This document shows positions 53,449-61,545 of a stretch of DNA of 64,000 nt, piece after piece. Position 1 is the stretch's first letter. Every line of letters starts with the position of its first letter. Both the position numbers and the translations under genes were made by a program. The DNA is from Enterococcus_I eurekensis (GTDB taxonomy: Bacteria > Bacillota > Bacilli > Lactobacillales > Enterococcaceae). Below the pieces are notes generated by a model. That model searched no databases. It was given only the letters and a program-made list of their open reading frames with translations, and was not told the DNA's origin. The stretch covers positions 62,001 through 126,000 of the forward strand of contig NZ_JBHSGT010000054.1 of assembly GCF_042654605.1 (NCBI RefSeq). The letters are read 5' to 3'.

Positions 53449-54795
53449 TTGCTAAAATATGATTATATCGTGATTGGTGGCGGTAGTGGTGGTATCGGCT
53501 CTGCTAATCGAGCAGCGATGCGTGGAGCAAAAGTTTTATTAATTGAAGGAAATGAGCTAGGAGGGACATGCGTCAATGTGGGCTGTGTTCCTAAAAAAGT
53601 AATGTGGCAAGCGAGTGAATTACTTGAAGGTATAGAACGCGATGCGAAAGGTTATGGTATTTATCCACAAGGAGTCGACTTAGACTTCAAGCAACTTGTG
53701 GATAACCGTCAAGAATATATTGAACGTTTACATGGCGCGTATCAAAGCGGCCTTGATAGCAATGGTGTTGAAGTCTTAAGAGGTTATGCACAATTTGTGG
53801 ATAACTCTACCGTTGAAGTAAATGGTATCAAATACCAAGCGGACCATATTTTAATTGCTACCGGTGGACGTCCGGTAGCTTTAGATATTCCTGGTGGAAA
53901 ATACGCGCAAAACTCGGATCAATTTTTTGAATTAACCAAATTACCTAAAAAGCCTATTGTGATTGGTGGCGGTTATATTGCAGCTGAAATTGCAGGAGTA
54001 ATGAATGGCCTAGGAAGTCAAGTTTCATGGGCTTTTCGCTACCATCGTCCTTTACGTCACTTCGATGAAATGCTCTCGTACCAATTATTGAAACTTTATG
54101 AAGAAGATGGAATTAGCACGCATCCTGAGCATGTTCCGACATCAATAGATAAAGAAGACGACACGTATATCGTGCATTTTGCTAATGGAAAAAGTCTCAA
54201 AGGTGATTACGTCTTTTTTGCGGGTGGTCGTGTACCGAATGTGGATAATATTGGTTTAGATAACACAGATGTCGAGTTATCCCCAGAAGGATTCGTAGTT
54301 GTGGATAAGTTCCAAAATACAACGGCTCAAGGAATTTATGCGGTAGGGGATATCATTGGAAAAATTGATTTGACTCCTGTTGCAATTGCAGCTGGTCGTC
54401 GTTTATCTGAGCGTTTATTTAATGGACAAACGAATAATTTTTTGAATTACGATTTAGTACCAACCGTTGTCTTTACGCATCCAACAATTGGTACAGTCGG
54501 TATTTCTGAAAAAGAAGCCATTGATCGCTATGGTAAAGAGTCAGTCAAAGTTTATGAATCTTCATTTGCATCGATGTATTTTGCATTAGACACATACCGC
54601 CAACAATCGCGGATGAAATTAGTGTGTGTCGGACCTGAAGAAAAAATTGTTGGACTACACGGGATTGGTCGTGGGATGGATGAAATGCTTCAAGGATTTG
54701 CTGTTGCAATTAAAATGGGTGCAACAAAAGCTGATTTCGACGATACCGTAGCGATTCACCCAACATCAGCCGAAGAATTCGTCACTATGAGATAA
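53449..54795 (+). CDS. gor: Glutathione-disulfide reductase
   Basis: FAD-dependent class I disulfide reductase of 448 residues that uses NADPH to reduce glutathione disulfide. It has an N-terminal FAD fold (YIVIGGGSGGIGSANRAA), a redox disulfide in GGTCVNVGCVPKK and an NADPH fold (IGGGYIAAEIAGVMNGLG, followed by basic RYHRPLRHFD). The C-terminal catalytic dyad His is in VAIHPTSAEEF. TTG 53449 follows TGGAGG. Confidence 0.93.
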   Translation: MLKYDYIVIGGGSGGIGSANRAAMRGAKVLLIEGNELGGTCVNVGCVPKKVMWQASELLEGIERDAKGYGIYPQGVDLDFKQLVDNRQEYIERLHGAYQSGLDSNGVEVLRGYAQFVDNSTVEVNGIKYQADHILIATGGRPVALDIPGGKYAQNSDQFFELTKLPKKPIVIGGGYIAAEIAGVMNGLGSQVSWAFRYHRPLRHFDEMLSYQLLKLYEEDGISTHPEHVPTSIDKEDDTYIVHFANGKSLKGDYVFFAGGRVPNVDNIGLDNTDVELSPEGFVVVDKFQNTTAQGIYAVGDIIGKIDLTPVAIAAGRRLSERLFNGQTNNFLNYDLVPTVVFTHPTIGTVGISEKEAIDRYGKESVKVYESSFASMYFALDTYRQQSRMKLVCVGPEEKIVGLHGIGRGMDEMLQGFAVAIKMGATKADFDDTVAIHPTSAEEFVTMR

Positions 54796-54911
54796 GAGGC
54801 ACTAAAATTAGTGCCTAGCGACAAGAGATAAGCGGGCTTTAGAAAAAATCGTATTTTGATTTTTCCCTAAAGCGTCTTATCTCCGCAGTCGCTACTAATT
54901 TTATGCCGTTT
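54792..54911. repeat. Long imperfect inverted repeat (hairpin element), copy 1
   Basis: Nested arms run GGCACTAAAATTAGT, TAGCGAC, GAGATAAG, GCTTTAG, AAAAATC, then the complements GATTTTT, CTAAAGC, CTTATCTC, GTCGCTA and ACTAATTTTATGCC. The RNA would form a hairpin of about 115 bases. It lies between convergent gor and dmkB, where it can act as a two-way terminator. Its first 42 bp recur at 54914-54955. Confidence 0.8.
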
Positions 54912-55018
54912 CAATAAGAGGCACTAAAATCAGTGTTCAGCGACAAGAGATAAGCAAAAATTAAAAAATCGTCTGCAATCTATGGTTACTAACAATGATT
55001 GCAGGCGATTTTTTGGTT
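54912..55018. repeat. Second partial copy of the hairpin element with a bidirectional terminator
   Basis: 54914-54955 repeats 54792-54833 (42 bp, three differences). After CAAAAATT the sequence enters AAAAAATCGTCTGCAATC ... GATTGCAGGCGATTTTTT, an 18 bp stem with one wobble. That stem ends the dmkB-side transcripts. Confidence 0.8.
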
Positions 55019-56003
55019 AATTTTCACGATGTAAAATTAGTTTTGTGATCTGTAACAAGGTTTCTTTAATGCCCTCTGGATGATTTGGTAATTTTTGAAT
55101 GTCTTTAAGGGCTTTATTCGTGTAGTCACTTGCTAATTGTTGCGCTTTTTCAACTCCTTGTGTTTCCTCAACGATTTGCAAGACCGCTTGCGCTTCATCG
55201 GGTGTCATGTGTTCTTTTTTAGCAAGCAGTGGTTTTAATTGCGAAGAATCTTGTTCTAGCGCGTAAAGCAATGGTAAGGAATAAATACCTTGTCGCACAT
55301 CTTCTAATACAGGCTTACCAATTGCCTGACTGTCTTGTGAGTAGTCTAAAATATCGTCTAAAATTTGGAAGGCCATGCCGATATTATGGCCAATTTCGCC
55401 GGCTTTTTTAGCGAAAAGTTTTGTACTACCACTTTCAAAGGTACCAATGGAGCAACTTAATGCAAAAAGTTCAGCCGTTTTACCAGAGATATTATTGAGG
55501 TAATCTTCGATCGTTACTTCAGCATAATAATGTTTATCCATCTGACCGAGTTCGCCAGCCAATATTTTCTCCATACTGCGGGAGTTCATTTGTAAACTTT
55601 TCATTGAGGTTGCATAGTCAGCCATAATACGAAAACAGGCGACGAATAAATAATCACCAGCATAAACGGCTGTGGCATTACCGAATTTCGCACGAACAGT
55701 CGGTAAACTGCGGCGTAAATCGGAATCATCGACGATATCATCGTGAATTAAAGTGGCCGTATGGAGCATTTCAATAGCAGCAGCCATTGCCAAAATTTTG
55801 TTTTCATCTTTTTCAGTTCCAAATTGCGCAAATAAGATTTGATAGGCTGGGCGTAAAAGTTTCCCTCCTGCATGAATCATTTCAATAATTGCTTGTTCGA
55901 CGTCTTTATTTTGAATATGGAGGGAATTCTCCATTATGTCTAATGTTTTTGTTAAGTCTTTTTGCAAAATGGGAAAAGCATCCCACATTGAATGAAGTGT
56001 CAT
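55017..56003 (-). CDS. dmkB: Polyprenyl diphosphate synthase for demethylmenaquinone (DmkB)
   Basis: Trans-isoprenyl diphosphate synthase of about 328 residues, heptaprenyl-synthase component II type. The first Asp-rich motif is LIHDDIVDDSDLRRSLPTVR and the second is FQILDDILDYSQD. It makes the quinone side chain used by DmkA, coded at the other end of this locus. ATG 56003 follows AAGGAGG. The ORF overlaps the upstream region up to eetB, its operon partner. Confidence 0.9.
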   Translation of the reverse strand: MTLHSMWDAFPILQKDLTKTLDIMENSLHIQNKDVEQAIIEMIHAGGKLLRPAYQILFAQFGTEKDENKILAMAAAIEMLHTATLIHDDIVDDSDLRRSLPTVRAKFGNATAVYAGDYLFVACFRIMADYATSMKSLQMNSRSMEKILAGELGQMDKHYYAEVTIEDYLNNISGKTAELFALSCSIGTFESGSTKLFAKKAGEIGHNIGMAFQILDDILDYSQDSQAIGKPVLEDVRQGIYSLPLLYALEQDSSQLKPLLAKKEHMTPDEAQAVLQIVEETQGVEKAQQLASDYTNKALKDIQKLPNHPEGIKETLLQITKLILHREN

Positions 56004-56016
56004 CAGAAAATCCTCC

Positions 56017-56586
56017 TTAACTTTTTTCATTGATTGGTTCAGACCATTTTACATTTGTGTGTTCCTCATGTTCGTCTTTGAACTGCTTTAAGGTTTTCAC
56101 TCGTTTTAATAAATAATTTGCGGCAATCCCGATTGCGATTCCTGATAAGATCCCAAAAAATGACAGAATTGGTAAATATAAGAGGACGGTCCAAGATTGG
56201 GCAATCCACGAGGCAGTAATCAGTTGTCCGACATTATGCATGAAACCACCAGCACCGCTGATTCCAACAATACTGACTCTTTTTGGGCCTAATGATTTGA
56301 TGAGGAGCATTGAAAAATAACTTAACATGCTGCCAGAAAAGCTGTAAAGGAATGTTGAGACTGTTCCACCGAGTAACGTCGTTAAAATTAGACGCAAAAC
56401 AACTAATTTGAAACTATCACGTTTTGGCATGGTAAAAATAGCGATGATGGTAATTAAATTAGCTAATCCTAGCTTGGCTCCAGGTGCAAAGGCGAAAGGA
56501 TAAGGAATCATATTTTCGATAAGACCGATAATTACCCCTTGAGCGACAAGTAATGAAATAAAAATAGTTTTTCGTAATGGATTCAT
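56017..56586 (-). CDS. eetB: Membrane protein EetB (Gx transporter family)
   Basis: Membrane protein of about 189 residues with five to six helices, annotated in many genomes as 'Gx transporter' or heptaprenyl diphosphate synthase component I. In Listeria its homologue EetB is needed for extracellular electron transfer. The N-terminal VAQGVIIGLIENMIPYPFAFAPGAKLGLANLITI is the family hallmark. The charged C-terminal tail is cytoplasmic. It lies 13 bp after eetA and 13 bp before dmkB. Confidence 0.88.
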   Translation of the reverse strand: MNPLRKTIFISLLVAQGVIIGLIENMIPYPFAFAPGAKLGLANLITIIAIFTMPKRDSFKLVVLRLILTTLLGGTVSTFLYSFSGSMLSYFSMLLIKSLGPKRVSIVGISGAGGFMHNVGQLITASWIAQSWTVLLYLPILSFFGILSGIAIGIAANYLLKRVKTLKQFKDEHEEHTNVKWSEPINEKS

Positions 56587-56599
56587 AGGCAAGACGAGT

Positions 56600-57016
56600 T
56601 TAGTAAATCAAATCGTCAGTTTCACTCCCATCTATCGCAACAATTTCGATGACAACTTTATGAGGGAGACAAACGATTGTCTCACCATTTTTACTCGCCC
56701 AACCGCGGCGGACACAAATTTGGTCCCCGCAATCAGCTTCGGAAATTCGAATACGATCGCCATCGATTTCAATGATGTTTGTTTCACCTATGTCACTTTT
56801 ATATGTATAGCGTTGGCCTTTTTTACCTTCGACTAATTGAAAAGTCTCAATTTCTTTTCCATCAACTCGTAGAATGGCCTGTTTTTCTGCATTTTCTGGT
56901 ATTTGTTGAGAACCAAAAACAACGAGTGGAAGAAACGATGAAACAATTAAAGTGAAAATAATAATAAAGTCCCAAGGTTTCATATGGCTTGCGCGAATAA
57001 ATTCTTTGATTTTCAT
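56600..57016 (-). CDS. eetA: EetA, NusG domain II-like membrane-anchored protein
   Basis: Protein of 138 residues with one N-terminal anchor helix (WDFIIIFTLIVSSFLPLVVFG) and an extracellular NusG domain II-like domain. It holds conserved cysteines in ADCGDQICVRRGWASKNG and IVCLPHKVVIEI. EetA works with EetB in moving electrons from the quinone pool outwards. AGAGGAGAAG precedes the ATG. Gene order ndh, eetA, eetB, dmkB on this strand matches the known locus. Confidence 0.9.
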   Translation of the reverse strand: MKIKEFIRASHMKPWDFIIIFTLIVSSFLPLVVFGSQQIPENAEKQAILRVDGKEIETFQLVEGKKGQRYTYKSDIGETNIIEIDGDRIRISEADCGDQICVRRGWASKNGETIVCLPHKVVIEIVAIDGSETDDLIY

Positions 57017-57083
57017 TTTGTTTGGCTTCTCCTCTAATTTTTCTATATTCTAACATATTATTGAACGAACAGAGGCCTTTTTA

Positions 57084-57132
57084 ATAGAAAAAAGGTTGAA
57101 ACAAAAGTATTTTTTGACTTTTGTTTCAACCT
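57084..57132 (-). terminator. Terminator between ndh and eetA
   Basis: AGGTTGAAACAAAAGT pairs perfectly (16 bp) with ACTTTTGTTTCAACCT around an 8-base loop, and a T-run follows on the minus strand. eetA therefore probably has its own promoter or depends on read-through. Confidence 0.92.
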
Positions 57133-57152
57133 CGAAGATTCATTAAAATGAA

Positions 57153-59069
57153 TTATTTTTGTCCGTACATTGATTTAGGTGTACCATACCACCATTTACC
57201 TAGAGTACGTTGTAACCAAGGAATTACCCAACGGTCTAAACCGACTGCACGGCCAGAACCGTTCATTAGAGCAAAGGCTACCGGGATGAACCAAATGTTT
57301 ACCCAGAAGAACATACCTGATAAACAGAAAGTAACAACTAATGCGATTGTTGTTGCACTCATTAACCAAGTGAATAAACCAGCGATCAATGCTAAAGCAA
57401 TACCGATTTCAACAAAAACCATCATTTTTTGGAAGAACATTGCCACTTCCATGTTTGGCATCATTACTTTCATGATGTTTGAGAACCATTCAGGTGCAGA
57501 ATCTAAAACAGCCATTGGTGTTTCGCCGTATGCATAACTTAAACCAAATTTTGCAACTTCAACGACTTCTTCGCTACCAGCTCCACTTGCTGCAGAAGTG
57601 GCATCACTTGCTGCGGCTGTTGCATCCGTTACATAATCCCAAGTCCAAGGGAAAACACTGTTACCGGTAAACCATGAACCTTCACCAAACCAAGTGCTTG
57701 GTTTCAACCATTCCCCGCCACCAACGATTTTTTTGCTAGCTTCAATGAACCAAACTAAACCGTAGAAGACGCGTAACGGTACGCTCCATAATACGTTACC
57801 ATAACGAGAAGAATGACCACGAGTGACGTTGCGATCGTCTTTAATATGGAAGAATTCATGCATAATGTATTGGAACATATAGTAACCTGAACGAATATCA
57901 AAGAAGTATTTTAAGTTGACGATGTGTTTCATAACAATTGCTAAGAAACCACTTAAGTGAATTTTATCGAATAAGTTGGCAACGCCCCACTTCGCACCGA
58001 TTGAAACCATAAATCCTTGATAATTTCCTTTGAACTTATGTTTTTCTCCGCCTTTGATAGCAGCTACAATATTTGCTGCAGCAGTATGACCTGTTTGCTC
58101 AGCTGCTTGAACGATTTGTGGTGTTGGTGTATTTGGGAATTCTTCGTAGAATACTAAGTCACCAATAACATAGATGTTTTTGTCTTCGTATCCTTTAGCT
58201 TCCATGAATTCATTAGCTACTAAACGGTTGCCACGAGCGGCTTCTAAACCAAAGTCAGCAGCATCGCTTGTCGCTTTAACACCTGCAGTCCAAATTAATG
58301 TATGTGTTGGTATTGATGAACCATCTTTTAACTTGATGTGATCAGCAGCTACTTCAACGATTGGTGCGTTCAAGACTAACTCAACATTTTGATCTTTCAA
58401 ATAACGTTCTGCTTTAGCAGCGTCGTTACGGTCTAACATATTTAAAATTGTTGGCATTGCTTCAACAACTTTTAAAGTAATTTCGCTTGCGTCTAATTTG
58501 TATTCTTTTGCTAAACGATCTTTCCAGTCAATTAACTCACCAATCATTTCAATTCCAGTGAAACCAGAACCGCAGACAACAAAAGTTAACATGGCTTTAC
58601 GTAAAGTTGCATCAGGTTCGATTGCTGCTTTAGCAACAGTTGACAAAATGTGTTCACGAATGCGAAGAGAATCTTCGAATGACCATAAAGTAAAGCCATT
58701 TTCTTTAACGCCAGGAGTACCAAAGTCGTTAGGCTCGCCACCCATACCTAATACTAGGTAGTCAAAAGCATAAGAACCTAGTTTTGTTTTGACAATTTTT
58801 TTGTCTTTGTCGATGCCAGTTACAGTATCTGTTACTAGTTGAACATTTTTTTGACGAGCAAATAAATGCTGTAAGTCATACTGAATAGCTTCTGGCTCTA
58901 CGCGTCCACCTGCGACTTCGTGTAATTCAGTCATCATTGTATGATAAGAGTGACGGTCGATTAAAGTGATTTGAACATCATTGTCTTTTTTCAGCTTTTT
59001 AGCTAAAAATTTAACAGCAGACACACCAGAGTAGCCTGCGCCGACAACGACAATATTTTTTGTTGCCAT
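57153..59069 (-). CDS. ndh3: Type II NADH dehydrogenase of the electron-transfer locus
   Basis: Flavoprotein of 638 residues, much longer than ordinary NDH-2 (about 400). The N-terminal FAD fold is IVVVGAGYSGVSAVKFLAKKL, and the NADH fold region follows with FVVCGSGFTGIEMIGEL. The second FAD motif is KNIYVIGDLVF. From about residue 400 a membrane domain of several helices follows, ending in a DoxX-like segment (LIAGLFTWLMSATTIALVVTFCLSGMFFWVNIW). It oxidises NADH and reduces the quinone pool dedicated to extracellular electron transfer. Promoter at 59154-59126. Confidence 0.92.
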   Translation of the reverse strand: MATKNIVVVGAGYSGVSAVKFLAKKLKKDNDVQITLIDRHSYHTMMTELHEVAGGRVEPEAIQYDLQHLFARQKNVQLVTDTVTGIDKDKKIVKTKLGSYAFDYLVLGMGGEPNDFGTPGVKENGFTLWSFEDSLRIREHILSTVAKAAIEPDATLRKAMLTFVVCGSGFTGIEMIGELIDWKDRLAKEYKLDASEITLKVVEAMPTILNMLDRNDAAKAERYLKDQNVELVLNAPIVEVAADHIKLKDGSSIPTHTLIWTAGVKATSDAADFGLEAARGNRLVANEFMEAKGYEDKNIYVIGDLVFYEEFPNTPTPQIVQAAEQTGHTAAANIVAAIKGGEKHKFKGNYQGFMVSIGAKWGVANLFDKIHLSGFLAIVMKHIVNLKYFFDIRSGYYMFQYIMHEFFHIKDDRNVTRGHSSRYGNVLWSVPLRVFYGLVWFIEASKKIVGGGEWLKPSTWFGEGSWFTGNSVFPWTWDYVTDATAAASDATSAASGAGSEEVVEVAKFGLSYAYGETPMAVLDSAPEWFSNIMKVMMPNMEVAMFFQKMMVFVEIGIALALIAGLFTWLMSATTIALVVTFCLSGMFFWVNIWFIPVAFALMNGSGRAVGLDRWVIPWLQRTLGKWWYGTPKSMYGQK

Positions 59070-59125
59070 TTAAATCTCTCCTTAAATATCAAAATGTAAT
59101 AGTTTATAAGTGCACAATCGACACC

Positions 59126-59154
59126 ATTATACATTGAAAAGCTTGATTTGTCTA
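59126..59154 (-). promoter_or_regulatory. ndh promoter
   Basis: On the minus strand TAGACA (59154-59149), 17 bp, TATAAT (59131-59126). Confidence 0.65.
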
Positions 59155-59169
59155 AGGATATTTTCAGTA

Positions 59170-59296
59170 TTTCACAAAAAAAAAATACAGAAGACGCTTT
59201 TTGTGAAATAGAAAAAATTTGTTTTTTGATGAAAAAATGATTGACAACGGTTAAAAATCGGGTAAAATGTTAATTGAATCACAAACTAATTTGTGA
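59170..59296 (+). promoter_or_regulatory. pplA promoter and four TTGTGA/TCACAA half-sites
   Basis: TTGACA (59241-59246), 16 bp, TAAAAT (59263-59268). Two inverted pairs lie around it: TTTCACAAAAA (about 59170) with TTTTTGTGAAA (about 59198-59208), and TCACAAACTAATTTGTGA (59279-59296) over the transcript start. The half-site resembles Rex and CRP/FNR-type boxes, but the pairs are in outward order. The regulator is unknown. Confidence 0.6.
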
Positions 59297-59330
59297 AAAA
59301 TCAAGGTAAAAAGAAAAGGTGGATATTGAA

Positions 59331-60269
59331 ATGAAAGCAAAAAAATTAGTAGCAGGGTTTACAGCATTAGTTTTCTCAGCATTAGTATTAGGAGCTTGCT
59401 CACCAGATAGCAAATCTGAAGCATCTTCAAGTGAAGCACCAGTGTCTTCAGAAGTACAAGAGTCTACTGTAGCAGAATCGTCAGAAGCGACTACAGAAGA
59501 AGCGGCACCAACTGTGACATTACAAGATGGAACTTATACATTAGAAGAAACGAACTACAGCAATGATTACCGTGTCGTATTTTCAATCGTTGTTGAAGGC
59601 GGAAAAATTGTCGAATCAAACTATGACAATGTCAATGAAGCTGGCGAATCAAAAGCAAAGAATGCAGAATACAACAAAATGATGAAAGACAAAGCGGGAA
59701 TTTCACCAGAAGAATTTATTCCAGCATTTAATGAAGGTTTAACAGCAGCACAAGATCCAGCAGGTATTGAAGTGGTTTCTGGAGCAACACATTCATTCCA
59801 TTCATTCCAAAATTACGCCCAACAATTAATTCAAGCAGCTCAAGCTGGAAACACAGAAGTAATTAAAATTAACAATGGTGGCGAATTACAAGACGGAACT
59901 TACACATTAGAAGAAAAGAATTACAGCAATGATTACCGTGTAGCATTCTCAATTGTTGTGAAAGATGGAAAAATCACAGAATCAAACTATGACAACATCA
60001 ACGAAGCTGGTGAATCAAAAACTAAAAATGCAGAATATAACGAAATGATGAAAGACAAAGCAGGAATTTCACCAGAAGAATTCATTCCAGCATTTAATGA
60101 AGCATTAGTTGCTCAAATGGCAGAAGAAGAAGGCGCACCTGGTAATATTGACGTTGTAACAGGAGCAACACATTCATTCCATACATTTGTACTTTATGCA
60201 GAACAATTAATTAATGCAGCTGAAAATGGCGCAACTGAAGTTATCACCATTGACAATCCAACAAAATAA
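59331..60269 (+). CDS. pplA: Flavinylated surface lipoprotein PplA
   Basis: Extracellular electron carrier of 312 residues. The signal peptide ends in lipobox LVLGAC, then a Ser/Glu-rich linker of about 50 residues. Two tandem FMN-binding domains follow, each with a motif for covalent FMN on Thr: SGATHSFHSF and TGATHSFHTF. FmnB, encoded next, attaches the flavins. The name pheromone lipoprotein refers to a peptide cut from the signal sequence in Listeria. ATG 59331 behind AAAAGGTGG is preferred over GTG 59319. Confidence 0.92.
   Translation: MKAKKLVAGFTALVFSALVLGACSPDSKSEASSSEAPVSSEVQESTVAESSEATTEEAAPTVTLQDGTYTLEETNYSNDYRVVFSIVVEGGKIVESNYDNVNEAGESKAKNAEYNKMMKDKAGISPEEFIPAFNEGLTAAQDPAGIEVVSGATHSFHSFQNYAQQLIQAAQAGNTEVIKINNGGELQDGTYTLEEKNYSNDYRVAFSIVVKDGKITESNYDNINEAGESKTKNAEYNEMMKDKAGISPEEFIPAFNEALVAQMAEEEGAPGNIDVVTGATHSFHTFVLYAEQLINAAENGATEVITIDNPTK
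59521..60233 (+). repeat. Tandem internal duplication in pplA
   Basis: About 59521-59850 and 59886-60233 encode the two FMN domains and remain very similar in DNA, with long identical runs such as the codons for NYSNDYRV, MMKDKAGISPEEFIPAFNE and GATHSFH. Recent duplication or gene-conversion-like upkeep is likely. Confidence 0.85.
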
Positions 60270-60290
60270 TTCAATTTAATTTAAAGATAA

Positions 60291-60340
60291 GACAGGCAAG
60301 TGGGCGGATGATATTCTCCCTTCTTTGCCTGTTTTATTAT
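60291..60340 (+). terminator. Terminator after pplA
   Basis: ACAGGCAA pairs with TTTGCCTGT across a long loop, then TTTTA. Confidence 0.75.
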
Positions 60341-60365
60341 GCTTTATGGAAGGATTTATTGGACT

Positions 60366-60394
60366 TTTACATTTTTCAGAAAAAAGGTTATGAT
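60366..60394 (+). promoter_or_regulatory. fmnB-dmkA promoter
   Basis: TTTACA (60366-60371), 17 bp, TATGAT (60389-60394). Confidence 0.6.
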
Positions 60395-60429
60395 GAGAGA
60401 GATAAAATAAGGAAAATGAAGGTGGCAGT

Positions 60430-61524
60430 ATGAATAAAAAACACTTCTATTGGTTGAGCTTATTATTATTCGCCGTGACATTAGGCGCTTGTAGCTCGAA
60501 TCAGACAGAGGCGTCTTCAAGCGAATCGTCTCAGCAAGGAACTTCTAATTTACGAGAGAAACCGTATCGTGAAGAACAATTCTTACTTGGTACGTATACA
60601 CGTTTAAGCGTTTATGATGAAGGCAAAGAAGCGGCTTTAGCGCCGGCATTTGCTCGAATTAAAGACTTAGGGGATCGAATTACAATTAATGAGCCAGATT
60701 CTGAAATCGATAAAATTAATGAAAAAGCAGGTATCGAACCGGTCAAAGTGTCTTCGGATATTTATTATTTAGTTAAGACAGCTAAAGAATACAGTGTTGA
60801 ATCAAAAGGTGCTTTTAACTTGGTAATTGGTGCGATTACGCAGTTATGGCGAATCGGTTTTGATGATGCACGCAAACCAAGTCAAGCTGAAATTGATCAA
60901 GCGTTGACGAAGCTTGATTATAATAAAGTCCAATTGGATGACCAAAACGAAACAGTCTACCTTGAAGAAAAAGGCATGATTATGGATTTAGGGGCAATTG
61001 CCAAAGGTTATATCGCCGATGAAGTTGCTAAAATTTTACGTGAAGAAGGGGTTACATCTGGGATTATTGACCTTGGTGGGAACATCTTAGTCATTGGGCA
61101 TAGTTTCCGTGGTGCTGATCAAAAATGGAATATTGGAATTCAAGATCCAAACACGGCACGTGGGACAGTGATTGGATCCGTTCAAGGGGCAGATAAAACC
61201 GTGGTTACCTCTGGTGTTTATGAGCGCTATTTAGAAGTTGATGGCAAAAAATATCATCATATTTTTGATACGAAAACCGGTTATCCAGTCGATAATGACT
61301 TAGCTAGTGTTTCGATTTTAACCGAAGATTCGATTGATGGGGATGCATTGACGACGATGCTTTTTGCCAAAGGATTAGAAGAAGGCATGCGCTTTGTTGA
61401 AGAACAGACACCTAAAGGGACGGATGCAATCTTTATTACACACGAAGGTAAAGTTTATATTACTTCTGGTTTAGAGGATAATTTTAAATTGGATTCTGAG
61501 TCTGGATATGAAATGGCAAAATAA
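60430..61524 (+). CDS. fmnB: FAD:protein FMN transferase FmnB (ApbE family)
   Basis: Extracytoplasmic lipoprotein of 364 residues (lipobox TLGAC) that transfers FMN from FAD to Thr in PplA. ApbE hallmarks: LLGTYTRLSVYD, the flavin-binding FNLVIGAITQLWRIG, DLGAIAKGYIADEV, GIIDLGGNILVIG and HIFDTKTGYPVDNDLASVSIL. Metal ligands around DGDALTTMLF are present. GAAGGTGGCAG precedes the ATG. It forms an operon with dmkA 21 bp later. Confidence 0.94.
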   Translation: MNKKHFYWLSLLLFAVTLGACSSNQTEASSSESSQQGTSNLREKPYREEQFLLGTYTRLSVYDEGKEAALAPAFARIKDLGDRITINEPDSEIDKINEKAGIEPVKVSSDIYYLVKTAKEYSVESKGAFNLVIGAITQLWRIGFDDARKPSQAEIDQALTKLDYNKVQLDDQNETVYLEEKGMIMDLGAIAKGYIADEVAKILREEGVTSGIIDLGGNILVIGHSFRGADQKWNIGIQDPNTARGTVIGSVQGADKTVVTSGVYERYLEVDGKKYHHIFDTKTGYPVDNDLASVSILTEDSIDGDALTTMLFAKGLEEGMRFVEEQTPKGTDAIFITHEGKVYITSGLEDNFKLDSESGYEMAK

Positions 61525-61545
61525 AAATTAATTTGGAGTAAGCAA

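Noticed and set aside
57121..57537. A 138-codon plus-strand frame opposite ndh.
   Set aside because: It lies wholly antisense to a well-supported gene, has no ribosome binding site and resembles no protein.
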